64,000 nucleotides of DNA from Anodontia alba (lineage: Eukaryota; Mollusca; Bivalvia; Lucinida; Lucinidae). Positions 20,728 to 30,713 of the stretch are shown here, one piece after another (the stretch's first letter is position 1; each line of letters opens with the position of its first letter). Where the stretch lies: assembly GCA_964016985.1 (NCBI GenBank), contig OZ024837.1:40487207-40551206 (forward strand). Reading direction: 5' to 3'. The notes beneath the pieces were generated by a model, which saw nothing but the letters and a program-made list of their open reading frames with translations, was not told where the DNA came from and made no database searches. The translations under genes and the position numbers were made by a program.

Positions 20728-21005
20728 CATTACGAAAACACGCCTATTCAAATACATTGAAAATTTCACCACCAAAAAAATTAAAAGTTTTCAGATAAAA
20801 ATTCTGATATTTTTCATATTTCTGCTCAAAACATAGATTGTCGGTACTCGTTAGAACCGCCCCGCCGAGGCGGTTCTATCGAGTACCAACAATCTATGTT
20901 TGAGCAGAAATAAGAAAAATAATGTATACCCCTGTAAACCCCAGTTTTACTATGTAAAAGTGGGGTTAAAGGGGGTCAAAATTATACAGGTATGTTTTCA
21001 TGATG
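20728..21005 (-). mobile_element. MITE family A, copy 9
   Basis: CATTACGAAAACACGCCTAT and GGTATGTTTTCATGATG bound it. The core hairpin reads AACCGCCCCGCCGAGGCGGTT. It lies against a putative exon. Confidence 0.92.
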
Positions 21006-21739
21006 AATTTTCGTGATGGCAATATGAGCTGGCGTGTGAAAAAATACCATGTTGTTTTCCGGTTTGTGGTTCTTCAAATGCGCTTGCGCAGTCCCCTATT
21101 CAGGCTACAGACATGCGAGTTTTGCTTAAAGCTTCCTCAAGGTTTTTACAAAACGTTTGCGACAAGCAAAGACTCTGGCGAGACTGCGCTTATGCGCAGG
21201 CTCGCCTGAGCCTTTGCTGGTCGCCCATGTAATAAGTGCCCTTTTCTCATGTACTGACTCATATATAAAGTAGAAGATGCACAAATGAATACAAAATAAT
21301 TGAGTCTAGTTATACCGAGCCAACAACAGTAGAATATAAAATGCAGTTACCCAGGAGAGGTCAAAATAGGGAAAAGCATGAATTGCGTCGCAGTCCAAAT
21401 GTGGCAAAAGAACGGTAACAATATCAAATTCAAATTAATATCGGTTGTTAAGATGTTTAGTAGAGAGAATATATCATTAGATATTGATATTGTAAATACA
21501 GAAATAAAGCATCTGTGGTCAGGCTCCTCGTGGTCCTGTTTGTGGTTTTGTTGTGGTCTAGCTTCAGAGCACAATTGATCCCTTTGCTTTGTTTCATCAC
21601 AGTGTTTATGATTATATGAATTTTACTGTGATATTTCACAGATGAGGTAGATTACCTATATGCGGGCCGAACATGTAAATGTAACTTGGAGCTGTATCAG
21701 AATTAAGGGTAAGTTTACAACTGGCTAAGTTTCCTCACC
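21006..21739. other. Intergenic; R1-like hairpin near 21080-21230
   Basis: CGCTTGCGCAGTCCCCTATT and GCGCTTATGCGCAGGCTCGC form an imperfect palindrome similar in layout to R1. The overlapping frames at 21347-21639 on both strands are not convincing. Confidence 0.4.
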
Positions 21740-21826
21740 GCCTCAGTAGTTTGTCTACTGACCGTTCAAAGGCGGTTCCTCTGTTGCAGTTCTTCTTTTT
21801 GTTTGTTCGTCTGTGGTTTCATATAT
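21740..21826 (+). repeat. R2-related fragment
   Basis: ACTGACCGTTCAAAGGCGGT, GTTGCAGTTCTTC and CTGTGGTTTCATAT match fragments at 22080-22240 and 59500-59570. It is split by the R1 insertion that follows. Confidence 0.55.
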
Positions 21827-22066
21827 GAGCCAGACCATGAAAAAACCTAGAAATTGCATGTGCGCCCAGCGAAGACTCAGATCAGACCGGGCATCCGCCC
21901 GGTCTGATCAGAGTCTTCGCTGTGCGCTCAATTAATAGCTGAGGACCCAAGCTTTGTTCATGCGGACAGCAAAGACTGATCAGACTGGGCGGATGCTCCG
22001 GCTGATCTGAGTCTTTGCTGGGCGCACATGCCATTTTGTTGGTTTTGTCATGAGGTGGCTCATATT
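21827..22066. mobile_element. R1 MITE, copy 3
   Basis: Left AGCCAGACCATGAAAAAACC and right GGTTTTGTCATGAGGTGGCT are TIRs. Two strong palindromes, GACCGGGCATCCGCCCGGTC and ACTGGGCGGATGCTCCGGCT, lie between. Confidence 0.8.
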
Positions 22067-22469
22067 TGTAACTTGGAGCTGCATCTTAATTAAGGGTGAC
22101 GTTTTACGCGAATGAACAGGTTTAAGTCCCAGTCCCAGTAGTTTTCTTATTAATCGATCCAAGACGGTTATTATGTTGCAGTTTTTCTTTGTTTGTGCGT
22201 CTGTGGTTTCATATGTAGCGTTTGTGTTGGCCTTTATATAGTAGCTTTATTTTTTGGGAGTTTAAATAAAGTTTATGCACTATTTGTAAAAATAATCATA
22301 ATCAGAATTAAGTATGTGAAAATTTACAGAATTGAATGCTTCAATAACATTGGCTTGATGTTTCTGATAACGGACAACATTTAGCCCTTTTCGTAACAAA
22401 ACAAGAGATAGACAGGCGTACTACAGCAAACCATATTAGTGAAGAAGTAGTATAGGGGTGGGGGTTTCT
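22067..22469 (+). other. R2-related fragment, then unassigned sequence
   Basis: CAGTAGTTTTCTTATTAATC to CTGTGGTTTCATATGTAGCG (to about 22215) is R2-like. From 22216 to 22469 nothing is recognised. Confidence 0.45.
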
Positions 22470-22734
22470 GGAGGTAGCGTGAAAACACCACCTCTGGAAG
22501 CCACCATAAAACCCGTAGACGCTCCCACCCCCCTCTTCTGGACTTCTCTCTAGAAGCCACCAAACCAACTGCGAAGGCCCCCACGTAGACAACCAATCGG
22601 CACCTACACCAAACCAACTGCGAAGGCTCCCAACAGCAACACCTCCTTGCAGAGAAACGGGCGACATCCGATATACCCCCTCGGTACACCCCTCCAGCGC
22701 ACCCCCTTCCGCCCACCTTGGAGACCTCCAAGGG

Positions 22735-24205
22735 TATACGGCGGCTCCCAACAGCGGCACCCCTCCGGCACACACCCTCCAGCGCACCTCCTCGGCAGGG
22801 CTATGGCACATCCCTCCGGAGCACCCTCAGCCCACAGAGGTTGCGGCGGCTCCCAACAGCGACACACCCCTCTGGTACACCCCTCGGCAGGGCTAAGGCA
22901 CATCCATCCGGCGCACCCCTTTGCCCACATAGGAGGCCTCCCGGGCCATGCGGCGGTTTCCAACAGCGGCACCTCTCCGGCACTCCCCTTCAGGCGCACC
23001 CCCTTGGAAGGCTATGGCACACCCCTCCGGCGCACCCCTCCGCCTATGCGGCGGTTTTCAACAGCGGCACCCCTCCGGCGCATGCCCTCGGCTGGGCTAT
23101 GGCACACCCTCCGGCGCAACCCCCGCCCACATAGACCTGCCAGGGCATGCGGCGGCTCCCAACAACGGCACCCGTCCGGCGCCCCCCTCCGGCACGCCCC
23201 TCAGCAGGGCTATGGCACACCCCTCCGGCGCACCCTCCGCACACATAGGAGGCCTCCCAGGGCATGTGGCGGTTTCCAACAGCGGCACCCCTCCGACATA
23301 CCACCTCCGACACATCCCCTCCGGCGCACCCCCTCGGAAGGGCTATGGCACACCCATCCGGCACACCCCTCCGCCAACATAGGAGGCCTCCCAGGGCATG
23401 CAGCGGCTCCCACAGCGACACCACCCTCCGGCACACCCCTTCTTTAGGGCTATGGTAAACCCATCCGGCGCACCCCTCCGCCCACATAGGAGGCCTCCCG
23501 GGCCATGCGGCGGTTTCCAACAGCGGCACACCTCCGGCACTCCCCCCTCCGGCGCACCCCCTCGGCAGGGCTATGGCACACTCCTCCGTCGCACTCCTCC
23601 GCCCACATAGGAGGCCTCCCAAGGCATGCGGCGGTTTCTAACAGCGGCACTCAGGCACATCCCTTCGGCACACCCCTCCGGCGCACCCCCTCCGCAGGGC
23701 TATGGCACACCCCTCCGGCGCACCCCCGCCCACATAGGAGGCCTCCCAGGGCATGCGGCGGCTCCCAAGAGCGACACCTCCTCTGGCACAACCCCTCGGC
23801 AGGGCTATGGCACATCCCTCCGGCGCACCCCTTTGTCCACATAGGAGGCCTCCCAGGGCATGCGGCGGCTCCCAACAGCGACACCCTTCCGGCGGCCCCC
23901 TCCGGCACGCCCCCTCGGCAGGGCTATGGCACACCCTCCGGCGCACCCCTCCGCCCACATAGGAGGCCTCCCAGGGCATGCGGCGGTTTCCAACAGCGGC
24001 ACCCCTCCAGCACACCCCCTCCGGCGCATCCCCCTCGGCAGGGCTCTGGAGCCCCCTCTAACACACCCCCTCGGCAGGGCTGTGGCACCCACCTCGGCAG
24101 GGCTATGGCGTACCCCGGCAGGGCCCTAGCAAGCCCCCTCTGGAACACTCCTCCTAGGGAGCTTTCCAGGCATGCGGCGGTTTCCAACAGCAACACAACT
24201 CCATG
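22735..24205 (+). repeat. Left tandem array of ~115-bp GC-rich units
   Basis: About 13 units are marked by GCGGCGG(CTCCC/TTTCC) followed by AACAGCG(A/G)CAC at roughly 22737, 22843, 22942, 23048, 23151, 23263, 23400, 23510, 23630, 23757, 23864, 23981 and 24174. Each unit also has GGGCTATGGCACACCC and CCCACATAGGAGGCCTCCCA. Units come in two kinds (CGGCTCCC with GCGACAC; CGGTTTCC with GCGGCAC) that tend to alternate. The long proline/histidine-rich frames here come from GC bias and periodicity, not from selection for coding. Confidence 0.9.
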
Positions 24206-24229
24206 GAAACACCCATTTAGACAAATAGG

Positions 24230-24775
24230 AACAAATGAGAACATCCACAAGAACACATAGTTCCAGGGTAGAAACCATTCCAGCAAGTAGCTAGATTCCA
24301 CCCGAGGCCTTCGAGGAATATGTTCGGGCAGGCTGGGATTCCGAGAGGCAAGGAGGACCTACGGAACTGGCCACGCACGATACAAAAAGATCCAAAAAAG
24401 GGGTGGAACCTCCCCATCCGTTGTGCCTCCCCCCATCGCTTTTCGGGTTCGGGGGCGGAACACCAGCGACGACAGGCGCGAGATGCTCGAGATGGTACGC
24501 TCTGCATTCCGGAGCCGCCCAGACCTCTTTCTATCCCACGAAGAATACAAGGTCTTGTCGAGGGTGCCGAAAACGGCAGAGAGATTCTACAGCTTCGTCC
24601 ATATGCGGGACTTTCCTACACAACTCCGCGAACTTTGTAGGCTCCAGCACCAATACCCTCTTGCCTTCGGATATATTCAAGACATCGTGGAAATACGAGT
24701 GCACACAAGGGGTAGCAAACACTGGAGTGTATCATACGAACGACTTCTGGTAGAAGACTACGAGCGGTTTCCACC
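24230..24775 (+). pseudogene. Left-arm copy of the foldback HTH-protein gene, broken
   Basis: This is the inverted duplicate of 25317-25860. Relative to the right copy it has a stop near the start (after GTAGCTAG at about 24288) and a single-base difference around 24318 that shifts the frame, destroying the helix-turn-helix. From about 24423 the frame is open again, with RREMLEMVRSAFRSRP, FLSHEEYKVLSRVPKTAERF and YSFVHMRDFPTQLREL matching the right copy. Here it reads through YIQDIVE, where the right copy has a stop. Past 24775 the frame leaves the duplicated part and continues to 25079 into the unique centre with no similarity to the right copy. This arm is a better guide to the middle of the protein, the right arm to the beginning. 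Confidence 0.6.
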
Positions 24776-25316
24776 CGGACACGACTACCTTGCCAACTGC
24801 TTTGGATCCGCCAAGATAGTGTGCCCCAAAATAGCGCCGTTCTGGAGGAACTATGGCTTGCCATGTCTCCGTTGCTCCGCCTGCGGGTTGGGCGTCTTTT
24901 GGTGTGTTGCCTATATTCGCTGCCAGAAACAGTCTTTTCCTCCGCCGCATGGACAATTTTCCTGGAGATATCGCAGTTTTTCTGCTATTCGTATACACCA
25001 GAAGAAACAATCGGCGTCTTTGTTGTCTATGTTCTACACCGCCTTCTTGTGTCGAAGCGCTTTCGGGAGCTCCACGTAGTGGCCGCTGGCTTCTGGATGT
25101 TGCCGTTCCTCCGAAACCTTGTCCTCTCCAGCCTCTGGTTGTTGCCGTTCCTCTGAAACATTGGCCTCTCCGGTCTCTTGCTCTGCACTATGGGTTGGGA
25201 TGTCCGTACCGCCGGAGGCGCCTTCCGCAATCCCTTCTGGTATACACCCTCTCCGCAGGTTTTGGAACCACAACGGCAAGAATCTGCGAACTCCGATTTG
25301 TGTTTTTTTCTATCTT
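24776..25316. other. Unpaired centre of the foldback element
   Basis: This 541-bp segment has no inverted partner. On the minus strand one frame (25034-25279) reads as a glutamate/glutamine-rich tail with a repeated SEERQ(Q/H)PEA motif and a basic end, LPKALRHKKAV before a stop. It could be the genuine C terminus of the right-arm gene after a frameshift. A competing minus frame (25027-25395) is in phase with the right-arm gene but is arginine-rich and less protein-like. A short direct sequence, AAACCTTGTC / AAACATTGGC with CTCTCC, also repeats near 25117 and 25157. Confidence 0.5.
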
Positions 25317-25860
25317 CGGGTGGAAACCGCTCGTAGTCTTCTACCAGAAGCCGTTCGTATGATACACTCCAGTGTTTGCTACCCCTTGTGTGCACTCACA
25401 GTTCCACGATGTCTTGTAATTATCCAAAGGCAAGAGGGTAGTGGTGCTGGAGCCTACAAAGTTCGCGGAGTTGTGTAGGAAAGTCCCGCATATGGACGAA
25501 GCTGTAGAATCTCTCTGCCGTTTTCGGCACCCTCGACAAGACCTTGTATTCTTCGTGGGATAGAAAGAGGCCTGGGCGGCTCCGGAATGCAGAGCGCACC
25601 ATCTCGAGCATCTCGCGCCTATCGCCGCTTGTGTTCCGCCCCCGAACCCGAAAGGCGATGGGGGGAGGCACAACGGAGGGAGGAGTTTCCACCCCTTGTT
25701 TGATCTTTTTGTATCGTGCGTGGCCAATTCCGTAGGTCCTCCTTGCCTCTCGGAATCCCAGCCTGCCCGAACATATCTCCTCGAAGGCCTCGAGTGGAAT
25801 CTTGCAACTTGCTGACATGGTTTCAACCCTGGAACTATGTGTTTTTGTGGATGTTCTCAT
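25317..25860 (-). pseudogene. Foldback HTH-domain protein gene, right-arm copy
   Basis: The minus-strand frame starts at 25860, or at the second ATG at 25818, where the sequence MSAS precedes a helix-turn-helix. Residues about 20-57 (from IPLEAFEE through GRLGFREARRTYGIG to YKKIKQG) fit a psq/CENP-B-type HTH: a helix, the GxxxREAxRTYGI turn pattern and a basic recognition end. A proline-rich linker and a helical region (RREMLEMVRS..., FLSHEEYKVLSRVPKTAERF) follow. The frame stops at TAA at about 25420, where the left arm has a tyrosine codon, and again at TGA where the left arm has arginine; it then continues in phase to 25317. So this copy has an intact N terminus and at least two stops further on. 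HTH proteins of this sort occur in transposases and in domesticated DNA-binding proteins. I saw no catalytic DDE/D motif, so the function is unknown. Confidence 0.55.
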
Positions 25861-25894
25861 TTGTTCCTATTTGTCTAAATGGGTGTTTCCATGG

Positions 25895-28490
25895 AGTTGT
25901 GTTGCTGGAAACCGCCGCATGCCCTGGAAAGCTCCCTATGAGGGGTGTGCCGGAGGGTGTGTGCTAGAGCCAAGCCGGGGGGTGCGCCATAGCCCTGCCG
26001 AGGGGGTGTGCCATAGCCCTGCCGAGGGGGTGTGCCAGAGGGGGCGCCAGAGCACTGCCGATGAGTGCTCCGGAGGGGGTGTGCCGGAGGAGGGCCGCTG
26101 TTGGAACCGCCGCATGCCCTGGGAGGCCTCCTATGTGGGCGGAGGGGTGCGCCGGAGGTGTGTGCTATAGCCATGCCGAGGGGGCGTGCCAGAGGGGGGC
26201 GCCTGAGGGGTGTCGCTGTTGGGAGCCGTCGGAGGGGGTGTGCCGGAGGAGGGCCGCTGTTGGAAACCACCCCATGCCCTGTGCTATGTGGGCAGAGGGG
26301 TGCGCCGGAGGGGTGTGCCATAGCCCTGCCGAGGGGTGTGCCAGAGGGTGTCGCTGTTGGGAGCCGCCGCATGCCCTAGGAGGCCTCCTATGTGGGCGGG
26401 GGTGCGCCGGAGGGGTGTGCCATAGCCCTGCCGAGGGGGTTGCGCCGGGGGTGTGCCGGGGTGCCGCTGTTGGAAACCGCCGCATGCCCTGGGAGGCCTA
26501 TGTGGGCGGAGGGGTACGCCGGAGGGATGTGCCATTGCCCTGCCGAGGGGGCGTGCCGGAGGGGGGCGCAGGAAGGGTGCCGCTGTTGGGAGCCGCCGCA
26601 TGCTCGGGGAAGCCTCCTATGTGGGCGGAAGGGTTCGCCGGAGGGGTGTGCCATAGCCCTGCCGAGGGGGTGCGCCGGAGGGGGTGTGCCGGAGGGGTGC
26701 CGATGTTGGAAACCGCCGCTTGCCCTGGGAGGCCTCCTATGGGCGGAGGGGTGCGCCGGAGGGGTGTGCCATAGCCCTGCCGAGGGGGTGTGCCAGAGGG
26801 GGTGTCGCTGTTAGGAGCCGCCGCATGCCCTGGGAGGCCTCATATGTGGGCGGAGGGGTGCGCCGGAGGGGTGGGTCATAGCGCTGCTGAGGGGGTGCGC
26901 CGGAGGGGGTGTGTCGGAGAGGTGTGCCGGAGGGGAGCCGCTGTTGGAAGCCGCCGCATGCCCTGGGAGGCATCCTATGTGGGCGGAGGGGAGCGCCGGA
27001 GGGGTGTGCCATAGGCCTGTCGAGGGGGTGCCCCGGAGGGGGGCGCCGGTAAGGGTGCCGCTGTTGGGAGCCGCCGCATGCCCGGGGAGGCCTCCAATGT
27101 GGGCGGAGGGGTGCGCCGAAGGGGTGTGCCATAGCCATGCCGAGGGGTTGCGCCGGAGGAGTGTGCCGGAGGGGTGCCGCTGTTGGAAACCGTCGCATGC
27201 CCTGGGAGGCCTCCTATGTGGGCGGAGGGGTACGCCGGAGTATGTGCCATAGCCCTGCTGAGGGGGTGCGCCGGAGGTGGTATGCCGAATGGGGTGTGCC
27301 GGAGTGGAGCCGCTGTTGGAAACCGCCGCATGTCCTGGGAGGCCTCCTATGTGGGCGGAGGGTTTCGCCGGAGGAGTGTGCCATACCCTTGCCTAGGGGG
27401 CGTGCCGGGGGCGCCAGAGAGGTGCCGTTGTTTGGAGCCGCCTTATGCCCTGGGAGGCCTCCTATTTTGGCGGAGGGGTGCGCCGGAGGGGTATGCCATA
27501 GCTCTGCCGAGAGGGTGTGCCAGAGGGGCTGTCGCTATTGGGAGCCGCCGCATGCCTTGGGAGGCCTCCTATGTGGGCGGAGGGGTGCACCTGAGGTGTG
27601 TACTATAGCCCTGCTGAAGTGTGCGCCGGAAGGGGTGTGTCGGAGGGGGCGTGCCGGAGTGGAGCCGCTGTTGGAAACCGCCGCATGCCCTGGGAGGCCT
27701 CCTTTGTGTGCGGAGGGTATGCGCCGGAGGGGTGTGCCATAGCCCCGCCTAGGGGCGTGCCAGAGGGGGCGCCTGAGGGATGCCGCTATTGGGAGCCGCC
27801 GCATGCCCGGGGAGGCCTCCTATGTAGGCGGGGTGCGCCGGAGAGGTGTACCATAGCCCTGCCGAGGGTTTGCGCCGGATGGGGTGTGCCAGAGGGGTGC
27901 CGCTGTTGGAAACCGTCGCATGCCCTGGGAGGCCTCCGATGTGGGCGGAGGGGTGCTCCGGAGGGGTGTGCCATAGCCCTGTTGAGGGGGTGCGCTGGAT
28001 GGGGTATGCCGGAGGGGGTGTGCCGGAGGGGAGCCGCTGTTGGAAACCACCGCATGTCCTGGGAGGCCTCCTATGTGGGCGGAGGGGTTCCGCCGGAGGG
28101 GTGTGGCATAGCCCTGCCGAGGGGGGCGTGCCGGGGGCGCCGGAGGGGTGTCGTTGTTGGGAGCCGCCGCATGCCCTGGGAGGCCTCCTATGTGGGCGGA
28201 GGGGTGCGCCGGAGGGTGTGCCATAGCCCTGCCGAGGGGTGCCGCTGTTGGAAACCGTCGCATGCCCTGAGAGGCCTCCTATGTGGGCGGAGAGGTGCGC
28301 CGGAGGGGTGTGCCATAGCCCTGCCGAGGGGTGTGCCAGAGGGGGATGTCGCTGTTAGGAGCCGCCGCATGCCCTGGGAGGCCTCCTATGTGGGTGGAGG
28401 GGTGCGCCGGAGGGATGTGCCATAGCCCTGCCGGAGGGGTGCCGCTTGGAGCCTCGGCATGCCCTGGGAGGTCTCCAAGGTGGGCGGGTA
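25895..28490 (-). repeat. Right tandem array of ~115-bp GC-rich units
   Basis: About 23 units, reverse complements of the left array, are marked by CGCTGTTGG(AAACC/GAGCC)GCCGC at spacings of about 95-135 bp from 25896 to 28445. The array is nearly twice as long as the left one, so the arms have changed size independently. The two unit types again alternate over much of its length. Glycine/cysteine-rich open frames of up to 275 codons follow from the base composition and are not genes. Confidence 0.9.
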
Positions 28491-28718
28491 CGCTGGAGGG
28501 GTATACCGGGGGGTATATCGGATGTCGCCCGTTTCTCTGCAAGGAGGTGTTGCTGTTGGGAGCCTTCGCAGTTGGTTTGGTGTAGGTGCCGATTGGTTGT
28601 CTACGTGGGAGCCTTCGCAGTTGGTTTGGTGGCTTCTAAAGAGAAGGCCATGAGAGTAGGCTGGGAGCGTCTACAGGTGGTATGGTGGCTTCCAGAGGTT
28701 GTGTTATCAAGCTACCGC

Positions 28719-29010
28719 CGAGAAGCTAAGAAACGATCCGATGACGAAGCACAGCCCTACTAGGGCACCAAACGAAGGAGAGATGAGGAACAAATAAGGA
28801 TATAACATGACTGTGCTTTATGGGGAATCTATATACATTCAGGGAAGACAACTAAAATTATGTTTTGTTAAATTTTGTTTTGCCTCCATACTGAATAAGG
28901 GCCTAAGAATAGACCCCTTTTCAAAAGTTGATTGATCTACGGGAAAAAAAGAAAGGGAAGTCACAAAAGCAGTCTACTTTGGCGGAAGTGGGATAAAAAC
29001 CACAAAGTGG
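28719..29010. repeat. R2-like flank and family L fragment
   Basis: ACTAGGGCACCAAACGAAGG with GAGATGAGGAACAAATAAGG matches 9355-9395. From about 28820, ATTCAGGGAAGACAACTAAA to GACCCCTTTTCAAAA is family L. Confidence 0.5.
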
Positions 29011-29135
29011 GTTGCGCAATTCGAAAACGTATCCGGGCATGTACGGACAGCGAAGGCCCAGATTAGCCTGCGCAGGCTAATTTGGGCATTGACTGTCCGC
29101 TAAAAGAATCATTGGATACTACAGAATGAATTAGT
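29011..29135 (+). repeat. R3 dispersed repeat, copy 3
   Basis: CAATTCGAAAACGTATCCGG, GATTAGCCTGCGCAGGCTAA and AATCATTGGATACTACAGAA match the order of R3 motifs. Confidence 0.6.
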
Positions 29136-29680
29136 AGAGAGCAAAGACGAGGATGGTATTTAGAGCATGCGAAGCATGATCTGCATCTGCGTATTTTGCG
29201 AATGTCCCAAGGTACTTTTTCGCTCGATGCGGCCCAAGTTTATCCAATCTGCTTAAATATGTTTGACGTAGTATGCTTTTCCCAGTTCGTAGTCAGTTTG
29301 TCTTACCTATAATCTTGGCCGCTCTTTTCTGCCGTTTTCTTCTATGGTAGCCTAAAGTACATGTACAAGAATAGCAGTATCATCATGTATGCGAATAACA
29401 GCTATAATGTGCATTATACATGAGAATGACATGTATAACGTACACTATGCATGAAAAGACATCTGTAACCTGCCTTATGCATGAAAAAGTTATCTATAAC
29501 GTACATTATGCATGAGAAAGAAATCTATAGCGTGATTTTGCAACGAGGCATGAGGACGAAATAACCCGCTGTTGCAAATAATTAAGATACTATGGGACTC
29601 GCCAAACACAAAAGTGCCTTCGAACATACGAATATTGTGCAGATTCATGTCATCTCATATTGTAGTATCCAATGATTCTG
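29136..29680. other. Nothing coding; short imperfect repeats
   Basis: Between about 29400 and 29540 a ~55-bp unit (TATAACGTACATTATGCATG, GAAA) is repeated three or four times imperfectly. No gene is visible. Confidence 0.5.
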
Positions 29681-29772
29681 TTAGCTAGCAGGGAAGGCCC
29701 TGATCAGACTGTGCGGATGCGCTGGCTGATTTCGGCCTTCGCTGTAGAAGACACGTTTTCGTTTTGGGGGAC

Positions 29773-29773
<1 letters not shown>
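29681..29773 (+). repeat. R3 fragment
   Basis: GGCCCTGATCAGACTGTGCG and CTTCGCTGTAGAAGACACGT are R3/R1-like motifs directly before the CT microsatellite. Confidence 0.5.

Positions 29774-29776
<3 letters not shown>

Positions 29777-29829
<53 letters not shown>
29777..29829 (+). repeat. (CT)n microsatellite
   Basis: This is an uninterrupted CT run of about 26 units. Confidence 0.97.
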
Positions 29830-29832
<3 letters not shown>

Positions 29833-30156
29833 CTTTTTCTTTTTACAACTCATTTAAACTTAATTGTGACATGTAACGAAAAGCAATTTTCAACACATCG
29901 TAAAGAAGTATGTTTGAGAAAATGCGTTTCTTGTACGAAAGATTTTCTTTGCTGTTGTACTATTCGATTTTCGATTCATTCCAAATGCTGACTGTTATAG
30001 ACTAGACTATTTCATTTCTGAATGAATTGTTAACGTATTTGTAAATTGCTTTGTATGACATGTACAAGTATATGTAATTGATTAAACAGAAAAAAATACA
30101 GTAAATTTCCGCTGTAAAGACCATTTGAAATTAAGACCATTCCATTATAAAGACCA
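29830..30156. other. Nothing seen except a MITE end
   Basis: ACAGTAAATTTCCGCTGTAA at about 30100 looks like a Tc1/mariner-type terminus, but no partner end is visible; family G begins inside or beside it. Confidence 0.4.
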
Positions 30157-30391
30157 GGGCCCAGTTGTTCAAAGCGCTGTAAGCTTAACGAGCTTGTTAG
30201 TGGTCAAAATGTTAACTGTTCTAGTAAGTACAATATCTAATTCACAGGTATTTTAGCTGATAATATGTGAGTAGTTAAAAGCTACTCACATTTTTTTTTC
30301 AGCAAAAACATTAGCATATACGCTATAATTAATGATAAAACTTTCAACGATACGTTAACTAACGACATCGTTAGTTTTGAACAACTAGGCC
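30157..30391 (+). mobile_element. MITE family G, copy 1
   Basis: GGGCCCAGTTGTTCAAAGC at the left pairs with TTTTGAACAACTAGGCC at the right, and CGTTA/TAACG motifs flank. The centre is a hairpin, TGAGTAGTTAAAAGCTACTC. Other copies lie at 60343-60586 and 63614-63857. The last 25 bp reappear at 34256 as the start of the second duplicate block. Confidence 0.85.
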
Positions 30392-30512
30392 AAGCTGTTT
30401 TCACTCCCAAAAGTTTTCTTTTTCACTATGGTAACTGTCATAAAATTTCGTACACCGGGGTCGTCACTGTTTCCCATCGCACTAAGTATTTTAAACAACT
30501 GCAAAAGCAAAG

Positions 30513-30516
<4 letters not shown>

Positions 30517-30601
<85 letters not shown>

Positions 30602-30631
30602 CTACTGAAAGAAATATCGCATTTCAAAGTT

Positions 30632-30699
<68 letters not shown>

Positions 30700-30713
30700 T
30701 ATATATATATATA
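30517..30713 (+). repeat. (TA)n microsatellites
   Basis: Two long TA runs flank a short segment (TTTTCTACTGAAAGAAATAT). They border the TTACGG element. Further TA runs occur near 32026-32104, 33480-33573 and 33678-33751. Confidence 0.97.

Larger units (their letters stand above)
22470..28718. mobile_element. ~6.2-kb foldback (FB/TU-like) element
   Basis: Two inverted arms, 22470-24775 and 25317-28718, flank a 541-bp unpaired centre. The outermost matches are GGTAGCGTGAAAACACCACC on the left and GGTTGTGTTATCAAGCTACC on the right. Within each arm, in order from outside: a unique edge with the ATCCGATATACCCCC / GGGGTATATCGGAT block, an array of ~115-bp tandem units, and a protein-coding segment. 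The element is far more GC-rich than its surroundings. Long inverted terminal repeats built from direct tandem repeats are the defining feature of foldback elements (FB and Galileo in Drosophila, TU in sea urchin). I could not identify a target-site duplication; the right flank (GGCACCAAACGAAGGAGAGA) belongs to an R2-like repeat. Confidence 0.75.

Noticed and set aside
22647..28425. Many long proline/histidine-rich (plus strand) and glycine/cysteine-rich (minus or plus strand) reading frames, up to 275 codons
   Set aside because: They overlap each other in several phases on both strands of a GC-rich tandem array, and the same peptides recur with each DNA unit. Stop codons are rare because of composition, not selection.
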